64,000 bases of DNA from NCBI GenBank assembly GCA_949318235.1, contig OX439131.1:36412805-36476804 (forward strand), given 5' to 3'. This stretch comes from Ecdyonurus torrentis. Its lineage: Eukaryota > Arthropoda > Insecta > Ephemeroptera > Heptageniidae. The position numbers were made by a program, and so were the translations under genes. Within the stretch, counting starts at the first letter, position 1, and every line of letters begins with the position of its first letter. Shown here piece by piece: positions 39,793 to 54,190 of this stretch. The notes below the pieces were generated by a model that ran no database searches, was not told the origin of the DNA, and worked only from the letters and a program-made list of their open reading frames with translations.

Positions 39793-40135
39793 TTAAAGGA
39801 ATAGACCAGAGAAAAACATAAGCATTTATATCACAAAACACGTGATGGGATTTACATAAATAACTTTAGTTTGTCTCAAAACCCAACTGTAGCCCCGTAG
39901 TAGTGATCAGAAAATTCGATTTATGCAATCCGCACAACATTTTCATACTAATTTTTGCATGTTTCTGACGTCATGAACATGAATTTTCACGCTAATTGCA
40001 TACTTTACAGTTTTTTCACGCTCTCTCGTGGGGTTACATTAACATTCTGGTAAAAATTGTCATCAGTTTTGAAGATCCCATTTCGTGTTTATTTATTAAA
40101 AAGCACATGTCGTTTTATGTGGTCTATGGCTTTAA
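39793..40135 (+). mobile_element. TTAA-MITE-1 copy 7
   Basis: A well-preserved copy (TTAAAGGAATAGACCAGAGA ... GTGGTCTATGGCTTTAA) with TGACGTCA at 39966-39973. Its right TTAA (40132-40135) is also the left TTAA of the adjacent TTAA-MITE-2 copy. Confidence 0.92.
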
Positions 40136-40442
40136 AGGCGTAGAACACCTTGAACAAAAAAGTTGCGTAATATCCTAAGAAACCTGAAAATCAACGTTGA
40201 TTTGGCCAAAGTCATTGATTTCTAATTTATTTTCCATTCACAAAATGCCGCTGCCGGTCACTGACGTCACAGCTCGCCTGGTCCACGCGCAAGTAAACCG
40301 GGCGAGCTGTGACGTCAGTGACCAGCAGCGGCATTTTGTGAATAGAAAATAAATTAGAAATCAATGACTCCGGCCAAATCAACGTTGATTTTCAGGTTTG
40401 TTAGGATATTACGCAACTTTTTTGTCCAAGTTACGCCTTTAA
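40132..40442. mobile_element. TTAA-MITE-2 copy 1 (palindromic)
   Basis: A 311 bp near-perfect palindrome: TTAAAGGCGTAGAACACCTT pairs with the right end ACGCCTTTAA. Arms of about 145 bp include AATCAACGTTGATT, CACAAAATGCCGCTGC, and two TGACGTCA sites (40262-40269 and 40310-40317) either side of a short loop, CTGGTCCACGCGCAAGTAAA. No coding frame is present. High arm identity suggests recent insertion or arm gene conversion. Confidence 0.92.
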
Positions 40443-41028
40443 ATTTAACTCAAATTCATTGTTTTGCATTCCTAATATAAAATATCACAATGTTTTTCTT
40501 AAAAATATCTAGCTTTAATCTTTATAAAACATAAAATGTTTACTGTTTACCGTATCTTATTCAAACAGGTAACTTTAAAATACATATACATAGGTATATA
40601 ATATAAGAGAGTGTATTAAATGACAAAAACTTGCTGTTTACAAATTTTTAGAAACATTAATCATTATAATGTGCATATAACATACTTTTGTTCCTTCTTC
40701 AACATAATAAAATACAAATATTTATAAGTCATAAAATATTTATATCCCTTACTGTAATATATTATTAACTATAGTTTTTTATTGTATAAAATACGAGTAG
40801 TTTATTTTATCTCATGTTTTAAACATTTTTGAAGTATCTTTTCTTAAAAAAATATATGTATATATTTAGTGTTTTGAAAATATTATATACACTTCACTTA
40901 ATTGTGATTCATATGCTTCATAATGTATATAATAAGAAATTAATTAAAAAAGTATAGTGATGTAAACATGAGTTCTCTATGCCAATCAATATGTTTTGAA
41001 AGCGGTAGAATAATACATAACATATCAT
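40443..41028. other. AT-rich spacer
   Basis: No gene or repeat match is seen. Confidence 0.55.
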
Positions 41029-41372
41029 TTAAAGCCATAGACCACATAAAACAACATGTGTTTTTCAATGAATAAACACAAAATGGGATCTTCAAAACTG
41101 ATGACAATTTTTACCAGAATGTTAATGTAGCCCCATGAGAGAGCATGAAAAAACTGTAAAGTATGCAATTTGCATCATAATTCATGTTTATGACATCAGA
41201 AGCATGCAAATATTAGTATGAAAATGTTATGCGGGTTGCATAAATTGAACTTTTGTGATCACTGCTACGGAGCTACAGTTGTGTTTTGAGACAAACTAAT
41301 GTTATTTATGTAAGTCCCATCAAGTGTTTTGTGATATAAATGTTTATATTTTTCTCTGGTCTATTCCTTTCA
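41029..41372 (-). mobile_element. TTAA-MITE-1 copy 8
   Basis: Left TTAA at 41029-41032. The right TTAA is mutated (CCTTTCAAAA). The CRE-like core has decayed to TGACATCA. Otherwise close to the consensus. Confidence 0.88.
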
Positions 41373-41424
41373 AAAATATTGCTTCTATAATATCAAATCA
41401 TGTTATTCATAAATTTTAATTAAG

Positions 41425-41460
41425 TGACCAGATCATGACGTCATTGCTTGATTTGTTTAG
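41425..41460. repeat. Inverted fragment related to family B
   Basis: CCAGATCATGACGTCATTGC is the reverse complement, with few changes, of the GTAGTGACGTCATGATCAGG block of the family B copy next to it (41829-41848). Either the element is longer with inverted subterminal blocks, or this is a separate fragment. TGACGTCA lies at 41436-41443. Confidence 0.5.
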
Positions 41461-41608
41461 AAGTTATTAGAAATATAACTTTGAAATATTTTCCTTGTTT
41501 AAAATTTTACTTGCTATCTTAACTTTTTTTCTTACATGATATACTTTTAAGTCGAAAATTACATCAATATAACTAGTAAAATGGTACTCGTGGTGCAGTT
41601 GACCAAAG

Positions 41609-41964
41609 TTTGTTCTGTAGAGTATAGTGAGGCTCCTTAACAATGATTGGCTGCCCCCAAAAAATATGTACATTCATTGGTTGAACTTGTTTTTTGAGTC
41701 GATAAAAGTAGGTTGCTGTTGAGCACGGAACATTTTTGTTGTGAAGTTTTATTCATTCTTATGTATTATAAAGTTCTAAACGAAGAAATAATAATGATCA
41801 ACCATAAATATAAACATTGTAAACAGGTAGTGACGTCATGATCAGGTGTTCGTATTAAAGAAAAAATATCGAAGCTGGCTCAATATTTGTGTGCAGTTTA
41901 CAGAGCCAACTCAAATAATCAGACGCTCGATATGTTAGCTGACAGCCGGACCTCGCTCGTAATT
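41609..41964 (+). repeat. Family B repeat, copy B (uninterrupted)
   Basis: The intact reference copy: TGTTCTGTAGAGTATAGTGA at the left, ATTGGCTGCCC, GAGTCGATAAAAGTAGG (the empty hAT target), GTAGTGACGTCATGATCAGG (TGACGTCA 41831-41838), and GGACCTCGCTCG at the right. The ends show weak inverted similarity (TTGTTCTRTAAAGT-like, clearest in copy C). No coding frame is present and the superfamily is unknown. Confidence 0.75.
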
Positions 41965-44921
<2,957 letters not shown>

Positions 44922-44950
44922 TTTCTTTAGAAAATGGTCAAAATTTCGTC

Positions 44951-45293
44951 TTAAAGGCAAATTTATATCTTGAATTTATATCAGAAAACACATGATGGGA
45001 CTTACATAAATAACATTAATTGGTCTCAAAACCCAACCGTAGTGCCGTAGCAATGGTCAAAAAAATTTAATTTATGCAACCCGCACAACATTTTCATACG
45101 AATATTTGCCTGTTTCTGATGTCAGAAACATGAACATTCACGCAAATTGCATACTTTACAGTTTTTTCATACTCTCTTTTGGGGCCACTTTTACATTCTG
45201 GTAAAAATTATCATCAGTTTTGTAGATCCCATTTCGTGTTTAATCATTTAAAAAACGTGTAGTTTTTAGTTTTCATGTTTTTTATGCCTTTAA
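44951..45293 (+). mobile_element. TTAA-MITE-1 copy 9
   Basis: TTAA at 44951-44954 and 45290-45293. The left end is diverged (TTAAAGGCAAATTTATATC) and the right reads TTTTATGCCTTTAA. Its right TTAA is shared with TTAA-MITE-4. Confidence 0.85.
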
Positions 45294-45373
45294 GTGACAT
45301 TTGCCACATTTAACCTTCACTAATGGAGCTGTAGATGTTCCGCGAGGTTAAATCTGGCAACGATGTCACTTAA
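45290..45373. mobile_element. TTAA-MITE-4, 84 bp palindrome
   Basis: Starts TTAAGTGACATTTGCCACAT and ends ATGTCACTTAA. The arms TTGCCACATTTAACC (45301-45315) and GGTTAAATCTGGCAA (45346-45360) flank a 30 nt loop. TTAA occurs at both ends, so it is a very small TTAA-inserted palindrome, placed directly after TTAA-MITE-1 copy 9. Confidence 0.8.
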
Positions 45374-45610
45374 GATGACATGGTGACCATTTTCTAAAGA
45401 AAGCAGCTTCCCGATGATGGGTAATTTTAGAATTGGAGGAGTAAACATGTATACATTTTATCAATAAATAATAACAATAAAAAAACAACTATACAGGGTA
45501 TTAAGTATTTATGAGCTTTTATATTATTCTCATGGAAGTTCATTTCATTTCCTTATTATTGATATGAAATGTATAATTATATAATAAATAAATTATTATA
45601 TGTTAAATAT

Positions 45611-45931
45611 GTTATTATAGCTCGTTCTGCAAAGTCAGACTTCCGGCGCAACTTTTGCGTCGATATGTTCCTTTGTTATAACAGCTGATTATGACTTCGT
45701 TACCTGTTTACTACGTTTATACATGGTCGATCATTGTTATTTTTTTCGTTTAGAACTTTGAACTTGATAAGAATGAAAGAAACTCCACACAAAAAAGTTC
45801 CATGCTCTTCATGTGACTCAATTTTTGTCAATTTTGTTAGCTCAAAAAACAAGATCAACCAATGAATGTGTCGTATTTTGTTGGTCAGCCAATCACTGTT
45901 GTTGAGATTCACTTTACTTTATAGAACAAGT
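45611..45931 (-). repeat. Family B repeat, copy C
   Basis: The reverse-complement copy of 41609-41964: AACAAGATCAACCAATGAA, GTGGAGTTT, GATCATTGTT, CAGCTGATTATGACTTCG. The TGACGTCA core is mutated to TGACTTCG. The ends GTTCTGCAAAGT and ACTTTATAGAAC are inverted repeats here. Confidence 0.7.
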
Positions 45932-46237
45932 TCATGTATTTTATATATTGTATTGAAGTAAATAACAACGATAACTTTTATTTACATTCTATAAATTCGA
46001 AAATAAGGTCATAATAAACATTGTATTTCAATTGAAATAGTAATACTGATAACATCACTTCTTTAGAAGAAATTGTCTGGCTAATTTTTATTTTATTACT
46101 ATTATTTTTAAGTTTCTTTTAAGTTTCTTTTAACGTAATACAATTTCATACAATAACGTTTTATAATAAATGAATTCTTTACGGCTATTGAATTTCATTA
46201 TAGTCATAGTTATAACTTTTAAAAATAATAAAAATGA

Positions 46238-46292
<55 letters not shown>

Positions 46293-47106
46293 CACACACA
46301 CACACACAGTATTATATATATTTCGATTGTGCTCTTTAAATTTTTATACTCCACTTTACTCTACTATATAGATTATTTTTAATTATACTTTTATTTAAAC
46401 AACTAAACGTTTTTTTTCCCTTTTTAATTAAAATTTTTCAAGAACTTCTTAAGAGTCTTTTATTTTAAAAATGAAATACAAATTTTCGTGTTGCCCTGCT
46501 TTTTTTTTTATTAAACTACATTGCAAATAATAATTAAAACAAAAAAAACTTATATGACAAAAAATAATGTGTAAATTAGAAACAAACATTTTGTATGACT
46601 TTTTTTACTTTTTTTGTTTTCATTTTTTTTTTTAATAATAATAATATTAATAATAATATATATATATACGGTATATTTTCTTATAAAGTTATTAATATAT
46701 TCATTGAACAAAAATATATGAGAAAGTGAAGTAATAATAATTAATATCAAGTAAGTTGATACACGAAAAAAAGTATACTGATCAGTTACCTGTGTTATAT
46801 ATCACCTATTATTCTATTATTATTATTATGCTATTCTGCACAGCAGAATTATACATCACTTAACTACAGAGTTCCTAGATTCTACTAAATATAATAACTC
46901 CAAAATGCCCCATAACATGCTATTTTCTGTGCAATTATATGTATATAAGATTATTTATTTTAATTTATTTGTTTTTGTTTTTACCTTTATGAACTATTTT
47001 TTCATTATTTTGATTTAATGTTTCTAACTTACTAGCAGCTCACGCATATAATAGAAAAAAAACTCTTAATGAGGAAGTTTTTACAGTTTCTTATACCTAG
47101 AGATAA
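45932..47106. other. AT-rich spacer
   Basis: (AT)n at 46240-46287 is followed by a short CA run at 46294-46308. No gene is seen. Confidence 0.55.
46240..46308. repeat. Compound (TA)n(CA)n microsatellite
   Basis: About 24 TA units, then ATACACACACACACACACA. Confidence 0.95.
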
Positions 47107-47494
47107 TTAAAGCCCTTGTCAACTTACTTTTTTATCATTTAGAATACTAGATTGATAATTATCATATCTTATTATCCATGATATAGACACCACCACGTTG
47201 ATTTTGTATTTATTTTCATTTTGACTGTTATATCACGTATCTGACGTCACAATGTACCGCCGCCCATCACAGTCACTGCTCTGGTCACGTGATAACTTTA
47301 AGAAACTCCGTCAAGTTCTTTACTCCTATCACGGCCCCATCTGTACATTGTGACGTCAGATACGTTATATAACATTCAAAATGAAAATAAATACAAAGTC
47401 AACATGTTGGTGTCTAATTCATGGATAATAAGGTATGGTAATTATCAATCTAGTAATCTATATAATAAAAAAAGTAAGTTGACAAGGGCTTTAA
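47107..47494. mobile_element. TTAA-MITE-3 (foldback, 388 bp)
   Basis: The termini TTAAAGCCCTTGTCAACTTA and TAAGTTGACAAGGGCTTTAA are exact inverted repeats with TTAA at both ends. Arms of about 150 bp continue through TTGATAATTA/TAATTATCAA, ATTTATTTTCATTTTGA/CAAAATGAAAATAAAT and ATCTGACGTCACAATGTA/TACATTGTGACGTCAGAT (TGACGTCA at 47242-47249 and 47351-47358). A unique GC-richer centre of about 85 bp (47260-47345) contains TCACGTGA. No coding frame is present. Confidence 0.9.
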
Positions 47495-48221
47495 ATAGTA
47501 GGTTTAAATTTAATTTTATGGATTTCTTGCATGAAGTTATTTTATTATTAGAAACACTATAAAATATTCTTTTATATGTTTATTGAAATATTTAAATAAA
47601 TTTCAAGTAAGAATGCTGTTTATTATTATTATTATTTTTATATAATTATATATAAGCAATAAGTTTATAAATAATCGACTGATTTTCTTCATTCAATATT
47701 AAAAAAGAAAGTTTCAAACAGTGTTCTGAACAGTTGAATATACAAATCTTTAGAGACGTATATAAATTTTTTCAAGTTGAAAAATATTTTAATACAAAAT
47801 AACATTATTAAGCCTCTAAGATATTATATTGTAAAATATATTCTAAAGTCTAATTTAAAATAAACTTAAAATTGTTTTATAAACTTTCTTAAATTGTTTA
47901 AATATTATTATTATTATTTTGAAAACAAATAAGCTATAAAATATTTGAGAAACTTTTTATATAACAGAAGAAACAAAAACTTTGGTTGTTCGATCAGAAT
48001 ATTGTGCTCTTTTTAGTTTTCAACAAACGTATAACATTTTATTTTTCTTGATTTAAGCAGGCTGTTTGCGAACTTTTTGTCTACAGTGAATATTAGTTTT
48101 ACTTGATATTTTGTTTGCATATAGTGGGGAAACAGGGTAACTTATCTATTTCATAAAACTAGCTGTATGTGTACTGTAAACAAAATAAGCAAATTTCATT
48201 TTTTTCCACAATATAGGGTGT
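47495..48221. other. AT-rich spacer
   Basis: No gene or repeat match is seen. Confidence 0.55.
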
Positions 48222-48517
48222 GTTCGCATGACGTCATTCTGAATGCTTTTCGATGCTCTTCTTGAGCAATGAATAACATTTCTCAGCATAGGATAAACGT
48301 AGTTTTGAGCTATTTTCTTTAGTAAATTAGCAATTTCTTTGTTATTATTTTTCTTGCATACTTGAAAAACTAATTCTACCTGTTAACAGCATTAATGCTC
48401 CCAAAAATATTGCGAAGTATTTTTAAACTGTCAAAATGCATTATTTTCCTATACTGGCCCATGTTATTTAGCGCTCTTTTATGGTGTCGACTTTTATATG
48501 AATGAAACCACCCTATA
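48222..48517 (+). mobile_element. TATAGGGTG element, copy 2
   Basis: 296 bp. The ends TATAGGGTGTGTTC and GAAACCACCCTATA are inverted repeats, with TA possibly serving as the target duplication. TGACGTCA lies at 48239-48246 near the left end. Interior blocks match 36093-36386 in order. Superfamily unknown; a TA target would suit Tc1/mariner-type integration. Confidence 0.75.
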
Positions 48518-48861
48518 GTAAACATATAATATTAAAAAAAATTAAAAACTGCTTGAGAAAAAATTTCTCACACTAAAGATTTCTGTAATGTAATTTCTGT
48601 GTGTAAAAATTTCTGTTGCAGAAAATTGAAATAAAACATTAAATAATAATCCCATGGAATGCGGTAAAAATGTAGAGAACATCTTTTAAGTGAAATCTTC
48701 TTTTAAAAAAGAAAAAAAAATGTAAGTATAAAATCAAGTACTCACAGAGAAAGTTATGAATATAAAGCTTTATAGATTTCATACGTCTTTATAATGGTCT
48801 ATAAGTCAAATAAAATCAATAATAACACATTTTATATCAAATTGTATGAAATACATAGTAT
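48518..48861. other. AT-rich spacer
   Basis: No gene is seen. Confidence 0.55.
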
Positions 48862-49171
48862 TTAAAGGCGAAGAACAACTTGCACAAAAAACTTGTCTAA
48901 TATCCTAACATACTTAAATATCAACGTTGATTTAGGCGGAGTTATTGATTACTAATTTATTTTCAATTCACAAAATGGCAGATGCGGGTTTATGACGTTG
49001 TAGTTTGCCTGTTTCCACGCATGTGAACTAGTGAGTGGCGACGTCATAAACCCGCAGCTGCTATTTTGTGAATGGAAAATAAACTAGAAATAAATAACTC
49101 TGGCTAAAATCAATGTTGATATTTAGGTATGTCAGGATATGTTTTTTGTTCAAGGTGTTCTACGCTTTTAA
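48862..49171. mobile_element. TTAA-MITE-2 copy 2 (palindromic)
   Basis: 310 bp with TTAA at 48862-48865 and 49168-49171. Starts TTAAAGGCGAAGAACAACTT and ends AAGGTGTTCTACGCTTTTAA. The palindromic CRE pair has decayed to TGACGTTG and CGACGTCA. Confidence 0.88.
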
Positions 49172-49236
49172 TATGAATATATAAAATTGGTAACTTTTAA
49201 GTCAATATATATATTATATATAAATAATAATATATA

Positions 49237-49297
<61 letters not shown>

Positions 49298-49960
49298 GTA
49301 CAGTATCATAGTGTCCTTTGAAAACTACCCATTGTGCGTGTGTCGTGAATACTATACAATAAAAAAAGACAGGCAATAAAAAGAAATCTACGATTTGAAA
49401 ATGTGTATATTTTAAATAAAAAAAAACTTTATAGCTTGATTTAATAAAGCTTATTTATAAATAATAATAATAAGAGAGCTTTAATTTTACTTATGCATCC
49501 AGTGATATTGGTATTGCTAATTAAATATTTAATTAATTAAGGAAAGCATTCTTCATCTATGCAGCATGATTTCAAAGTTTGATATACAAGAGTTATTGTT
49601 ATAGGATAAAATTTATATGAATGCATTCTTCTTACAAGTTAGTGTGTTATTAAAAGTAAAATAATAAATTTCTGTAAACTATATTAATTGCACGACTTAC
49701 TTCTACTATACTGAGAAATATTATAATATTTTGTTTTATATTATACATATCATGAACATTACAATAATATTTTAAATTTTGATTTCAAATTCTGAAAATA
49801 ATTAACTATGCATAGCTGAATTAGTTTTATTAAAATATTATTACTTATACATTTATTTATTTGAAGAAAGTATTTAATTAAGTATTGCGATAATGTTTTT
49901 ATTTGCAAAAAAAAATACCGTACAATTTTTATAGAAATGTATAAATTAAACAAGAGCAAA
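49172..49960. other. AT-rich spacer with (AT)n
   Basis: (AT)n at 49241-49296. No gene is seen. Confidence 0.55.
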
Positions 49961-50252
49961 GGCTGTGGCGCAGCGGTATGCATACTGGTTTGATGCGTGA
50001 TAGGTGATAGAAGCACGTGAGTTCACTGAATTCTTAGTGAGTAATGTGATGCGGCTTGGCCATAGACCGTGATATACGCGTACACACTACACAAACTTTG
50101 AGTGCGCGGTAGGCGCTCATATTCTCCACACGTTGTTACCCGTGCGTTTGACAGTGTGTCAATGTGATACATAAGATACGTATATTTAGATAGGTACAGT
50201 ATACCGCGAAAATAATATCCCCCTCTGATCCCCGTGCCCCTTTGCGTTGCCA
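49961..50252 (+). mobile_element. tRNA-derived SINE candidate
   Basis: The left end GGCTGTGGCGCAGCGGTATG has a Pol III A box (TGGCGCAGCGG), followed about 45 nt later by a degenerate B box (GAGTTCACTGA). After that comes about 230 bp of G+C-rich, CpG-containing, non-coding body (GTAGGCGCTCATATTCTCC; CGTTGTTACCCGTGCG) quite unlike the surroundings. No poly(A) or simple-repeat tail is evident at 50252, so the right end is uncertain. A 25 bp block at 50172-50196 recurs inverted at 50681-50705. Chance reverse frames cross it. Confidence 0.5.
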
Positions 50253-50705
50253 AACAATGGATGCTCTAAAACCTGTAATGTTAATTGAATGATTTCAGAG
50301 CTTTCGTACACTGTCTCTAATGACGTAGATCCTTATTTAATGGTACGAAGTTAAACTTCAATTCTTCAACTTTTATTTTACGTAGCATTTAGATTTTTAG
50401 ATTATATCAAATTTAAATGAGAAGTTATTAAAAATGTTCCTTTTCCATGAAGTTGCACGAGCAATCTGAAGTCATTTAATATTCCTAAACCGTAAATTGA
50501 AGCGATAAAAAATTAAAAGCAATGCCAGAAATTTTTATATTCTAAAGTAATAATTTAGTGATCTTTAGCTGACTAAAATTCTTGATAATAAATATTAATA
50601 ATATAATTACTCAACGAATCCCGTTGTTACGTTGCTGACCAGCTGTTTCCGGTTTTTTGGGGCGGAGTTTCTCTGTATTTTACCTATCTAAATATACGTA
50701 TCTTA
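50172..50705. repeat. Inverted pair of 25 bp blocks
   Basis: An identical 25 bp block containing AGATACGTATATTTAGATAG occurs at 50172-50196 (plus) and 50681-50705 (minus). Weaker similarity (GTGATAC/GTATCAC) extends on one side. The right copy lies in a GC-richer stretch with GTTTCCGGTTTTTTGGGGCG. This may be two members of one SINE or MITE body family, or the two ends of an element of about 600 bp. Confidence 0.55.
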
Positions 50706-50813
50706 GTGATACAGGTAAAACAGTAGTAGAGATGTGCATGCTTGATAGTTCTATGACTAGTTCTGACAAAGCAAGGTGGTAGTAACCCACGCAAAGTATT
50801 TCGGGAATGTTCA

Positions 50814-51133
50814 TCAAATGCGTAGCACACCTTGAACAAAAAACTTGTCTAATATCCTAGCATACCTAAATATCAACGTTGATTTGGTTAGAGTCATTGA
50901 TTCCCAATTTATTTCTATTCACAAAATGGCAGCGGCAAGTTTATGACGTCAAAGCTCGCCCGTTTTCGCGAGCATGGACTAGTGAGCTGCGACGTCATAA
51001 ACTCGCAGCTGCCATTTCGTGAATGGAAAATAAATTGGAAATCAATGACTCTGCGGTGAAATCAATGTTGATATTTAGGCATGTTAGAATATTAGACAAG
51101 TTTTTTTTTGTTCAAGGTGTTCTTCGCCTTTAT
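50814..51133. mobile_element. TTAA-MITE-2 copy 3 (palindromic)
   Basis: Terminal TTAA tetramers are mutated (TCAA left, TTAT right), but the arms are clear: GCGTAGCACACCTTGAAC pairs with GTTCAAGGTGTTCTTCGC. TGACGTCA is intact on the left arm (50944-50951) and mutated to CGACGTCA on the right. Probably older than copy 1. The 66-codon frame here is incidental. Confidence 0.87.
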
Positions 51134-51575
51134 AGACTACTTCACATAATTGATTTTCTATATTTAATACTATGTAGTTTTATTTTGTATACACAGAATA
51201 GCACCTTTTTTTTCCTTATCTGAAAAGTAAGTATAATATTGTTACAAAACATACATTTATACTTTTTGAAATGAGATTTCAACTTTTGCCTTATAAAAGC
51301 TTTTTCTACAGTAAATTCAGACTATTCTATTGTCTCGTGATTGTAAGATGTAACTCGAGTACTGTAGGTGTAACAAGGCTTAACCACGTACGTTGACTAC
51401 AAAGTGTATATTTATATAATATACAATACTGTACAGTACAGTACATCCTACATGGTTTTCTTTTTTAGCTTTTTAGAACCAACAACTTTTCTCATATATG
51501 TTTTGGTTGCTCTATTAAGATAAGAAGTAGTACTATATATAACAAATTTTATGTAACAAGATTTTTTTAATAAAT

Positions 51576-51579
<4 letters not shown>

Positions 51580-51659
<80 letters not shown>
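51580..51659. repeat. (AG)n microsatellite
   Basis: About 40 GA units. Confidence 0.98.
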
Positions 51660-51661
<2 letters not shown>

Positions 51662-52623
51662 TTACTTGTAACAAATTGAAAATTCAGTCACAATATTGCG
51701 TAGGTTGCAATATAAAGTATTAAAATTTATATTTTTGTTTAAAACTTTTGATGTAAATATAAAATAGTTAACAAAAAATAGTTCTTAGTTGATATATTTA
51801 TTGCTTTTTTTTTCTCCCCATAAATATTCAATTGTAATTTTTTTTTCTAGTGGGTGTTGTTTTTAGATTCATATATTCTAATGTAGAATGCAAACTAATA
51901 TGTAAAGTTTTTTTTATTATTACATTTAAAAAAAAAAAATACTATTTTGATTTTTTTTGTTTCATTTATTTGTGTGTGAATTTTAAATAATATTTAAAAT
52001 TATGCATAAAATGTTTTGCATTAATTCCTTGATTCTCTACTAGCACGTAATTTTTGCTGATTAGGGTATTTTTATATAAAATTCCTTTTACTTTTGTTTC
52101 TACCTTCTCAACTCTCAAAAATTATTATTTTATAAATATTAAATAAGCTTTGACTCTTTGACTTTAATAAAACAAAAACAGAAGAAATCTTTTCTTTTTT
52201 TTACTAGAATTTTAATGTTATATCAAATTTCATCCTAAATGTCAGTGCTTTTTGCTCAAAAAAATTGAAAACTTTATCTCATAACCTATCTTTGCGACAA
52301 TGTTATTTTTGGTATCGTTAACTTTTTTTAATACAGTTTTATGTACAGTGTAAACAATTTTATTTTTTATTCTTTAAAATTTCCTAATGCTAGAAAAAAA
52401 AAGGTATGACATGTGACCTAATATAATTTTTGCTCGACACCTATTGTAGACACAATGTAAATGTTATTTTTCTCTTTATATAAAATGAACGTGAAAATTT
52501 ACATAATAATATATATTGTATTTGTGTTCATAAAACGTAAAGTAATTAAATTATGTTTTACATGTTTTTTTTTCTCTTTCATCTTTGTGGGTAATCCCAT
52601 ATGAGAGAAACTTGCTGTATAAC

Positions 52624-52736
<113 letters not shown>

Positions 52737-52945
52737 TATCCCCTGGTTTCAACAATATAAAGTCACTCTATGGAACAAAAGTGTCTCGTATAAACAATGA
52801 GACGTCTTGTTTACATAAATTATAAACATATTAATAACTAACTGTTCATCGTTTGCGTAATATACTATGTTTATAAAAAAAATCTCAATAAATATAATCC
52901 AATAATCATGCCAAAAATTTAGTTAGGGTAATTATTATTATTTTT

Positions 52946-52948
<3 letters not shown>

Positions 52949-52984
<36 letters not shown>
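52949..52984. repeat. Poly(T) tract
   Basis: An uninterrupted run of about 36 T. It could be the tail of a retroposed sequence on the minus strand, but nothing recognisable adjoins it. Confidence 0.9.
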
Positions 52985-52985
<1 letters not shown>

Positions 52986-53520
52986 TAATAAGCACAACTT
53001 TAAAACTGGGGAACTTCATATTTTATACTATTTTTACATTTTATACTCACAAAAAAGGTAATTAAGTAATCTTTTTAATAATTACTATAATAATGAAGTT
53101 CATTATAAAGTGTTATTTAGGAATAACATAAGTATTCTTTTTAAATATTGTTTAATAAAGATGAATATTTATTTATTTATAAGTAATTTGAGCATCTTTA
53201 CTATTATGCTACATAGTACAGTACAATATAATCATTAGACAATCTAGCATACATTAATATGTTATGCATAATTGCTACATTGAGCTAGCATAATTATTAC
53301 GTATGTAATATTGCCCGTGCGGTAGAAAAAAATCTCAGCACCAATGTGGTTTATATTGTAGAACAACCAATTAAAATTCCAAAAATGAATTTCAGATGGC
53401 CTATATTAGTTACATGAACGATATTTCGTTAAATATCTGTATATACAAAAAGTAGCATAACTGTTAAGTAACTTCAGCACTTTTAAAATTCAAAATCATC
53501 TGATTATATTTTTTTTATCA

Positions 53521-53945
53521 AATTACTCACGAAAATAATAAATTATGTAATTTATTCTATATAATGTATTAATGTCATTATAGCATAAATGGTGTTAAAT
53601 TAAAACAACATAAATAAATATGCTGTACAATATAATATATTATATGCTATGTAATTTATAATCCATTTCCTACTAATAAATATATAAAATATACTATAGA
53701 AAAAATCTTTTAATTATTATCTAAAGAAAGTATAATTTATCGACTAAACTTTTCATTTAGATAATTACATTATTGTTAAATATATAAATCTAGAATGTAC
53801 AATTTTTCTTGTTAAATAATTATATATATTTAAAATAATCAACAACAACAACAACAAAAACTTGTATATTATTCTAATAGTTTAACTAGCAATGTATTTA
53901 GTCAAAACTATTAACAATCTTATGCGCTGCTTTATTGTTGTATCT

Positions 53946-53982
<37 letters not shown>

Positions 53983-54190
53983 TATGTAAATTTTACATGT
54001 AATGTTGTGGTCAAGATTTTGTAAAACAGGGCTGTCAAGCCCTCACAACGGCTTAATAAAGTTACTTATTATTATTATTAACAAAGTTATTATGATGTAT
54101 ACCATAGAATATGCTATATTGAACAAATTGTGCTAAAATAAGCTAGCATAATTATTTATTTAATTATTACGTATTAATTGTCCGTGTTGA
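53521..54190 (+). repeat. Dispersed repeat R6, copy 2, interrupted
   Basis: Matches 716-925 at both sides (AATTTATTCTA, TGTCATTATA, ATGCTGTACAA, CTATGTAA on the left; AGTTATTATG, ACAAATTGTGCT, AGCTAGCATAATTATT and TCCGTGTT on the right). It is split by an insertion of about 430 bp that copy 1 lacks. A 45 bp fragment with the GCTAGCATAATTATTACGTA block also lies upstream at 53281-53325. Confidence 0.65.
53653..54080 (+). mobile_element. Retroelement insertion with ATT-repeat tail
   Basis: This block interrupts repeat R6. Its 3' end reads GGGCTGTCAAGCCCTCACAA (a small GGGCTTGAC-type stem), then CGGCTTAATAAAGTTACTTA and an ATT-repeat tail, as in many LINE or SINE 3' ends. A T run (53948-53979) lies about 75 bp upstream of the conserved-looking 3' part. 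No reverse-transcriptase frame is present, so it is 5'-truncated or a SINE. The 5' boundary is estimated from the R6 break. Confidence 0.55.

Larger units (their letters stand above)
44922..45402. mobile_element. Palindromic host element split by two TTAA insertions
   Basis: TTTCTTTAGAAAATGGTCA (44922-44940) and its exact reverse complement (45384-45402) are the arms of a small palindrome. Removing the two inserted elements leaves ...CGTC-TTAA-GATGACATGG..., an original palindrome of about 62 bp with TTAA at its centre. TTAA-MITE-1 copy 9 and TTAA-MITE-4 occupy that TTAA in tandem. Confidence 0.8.
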
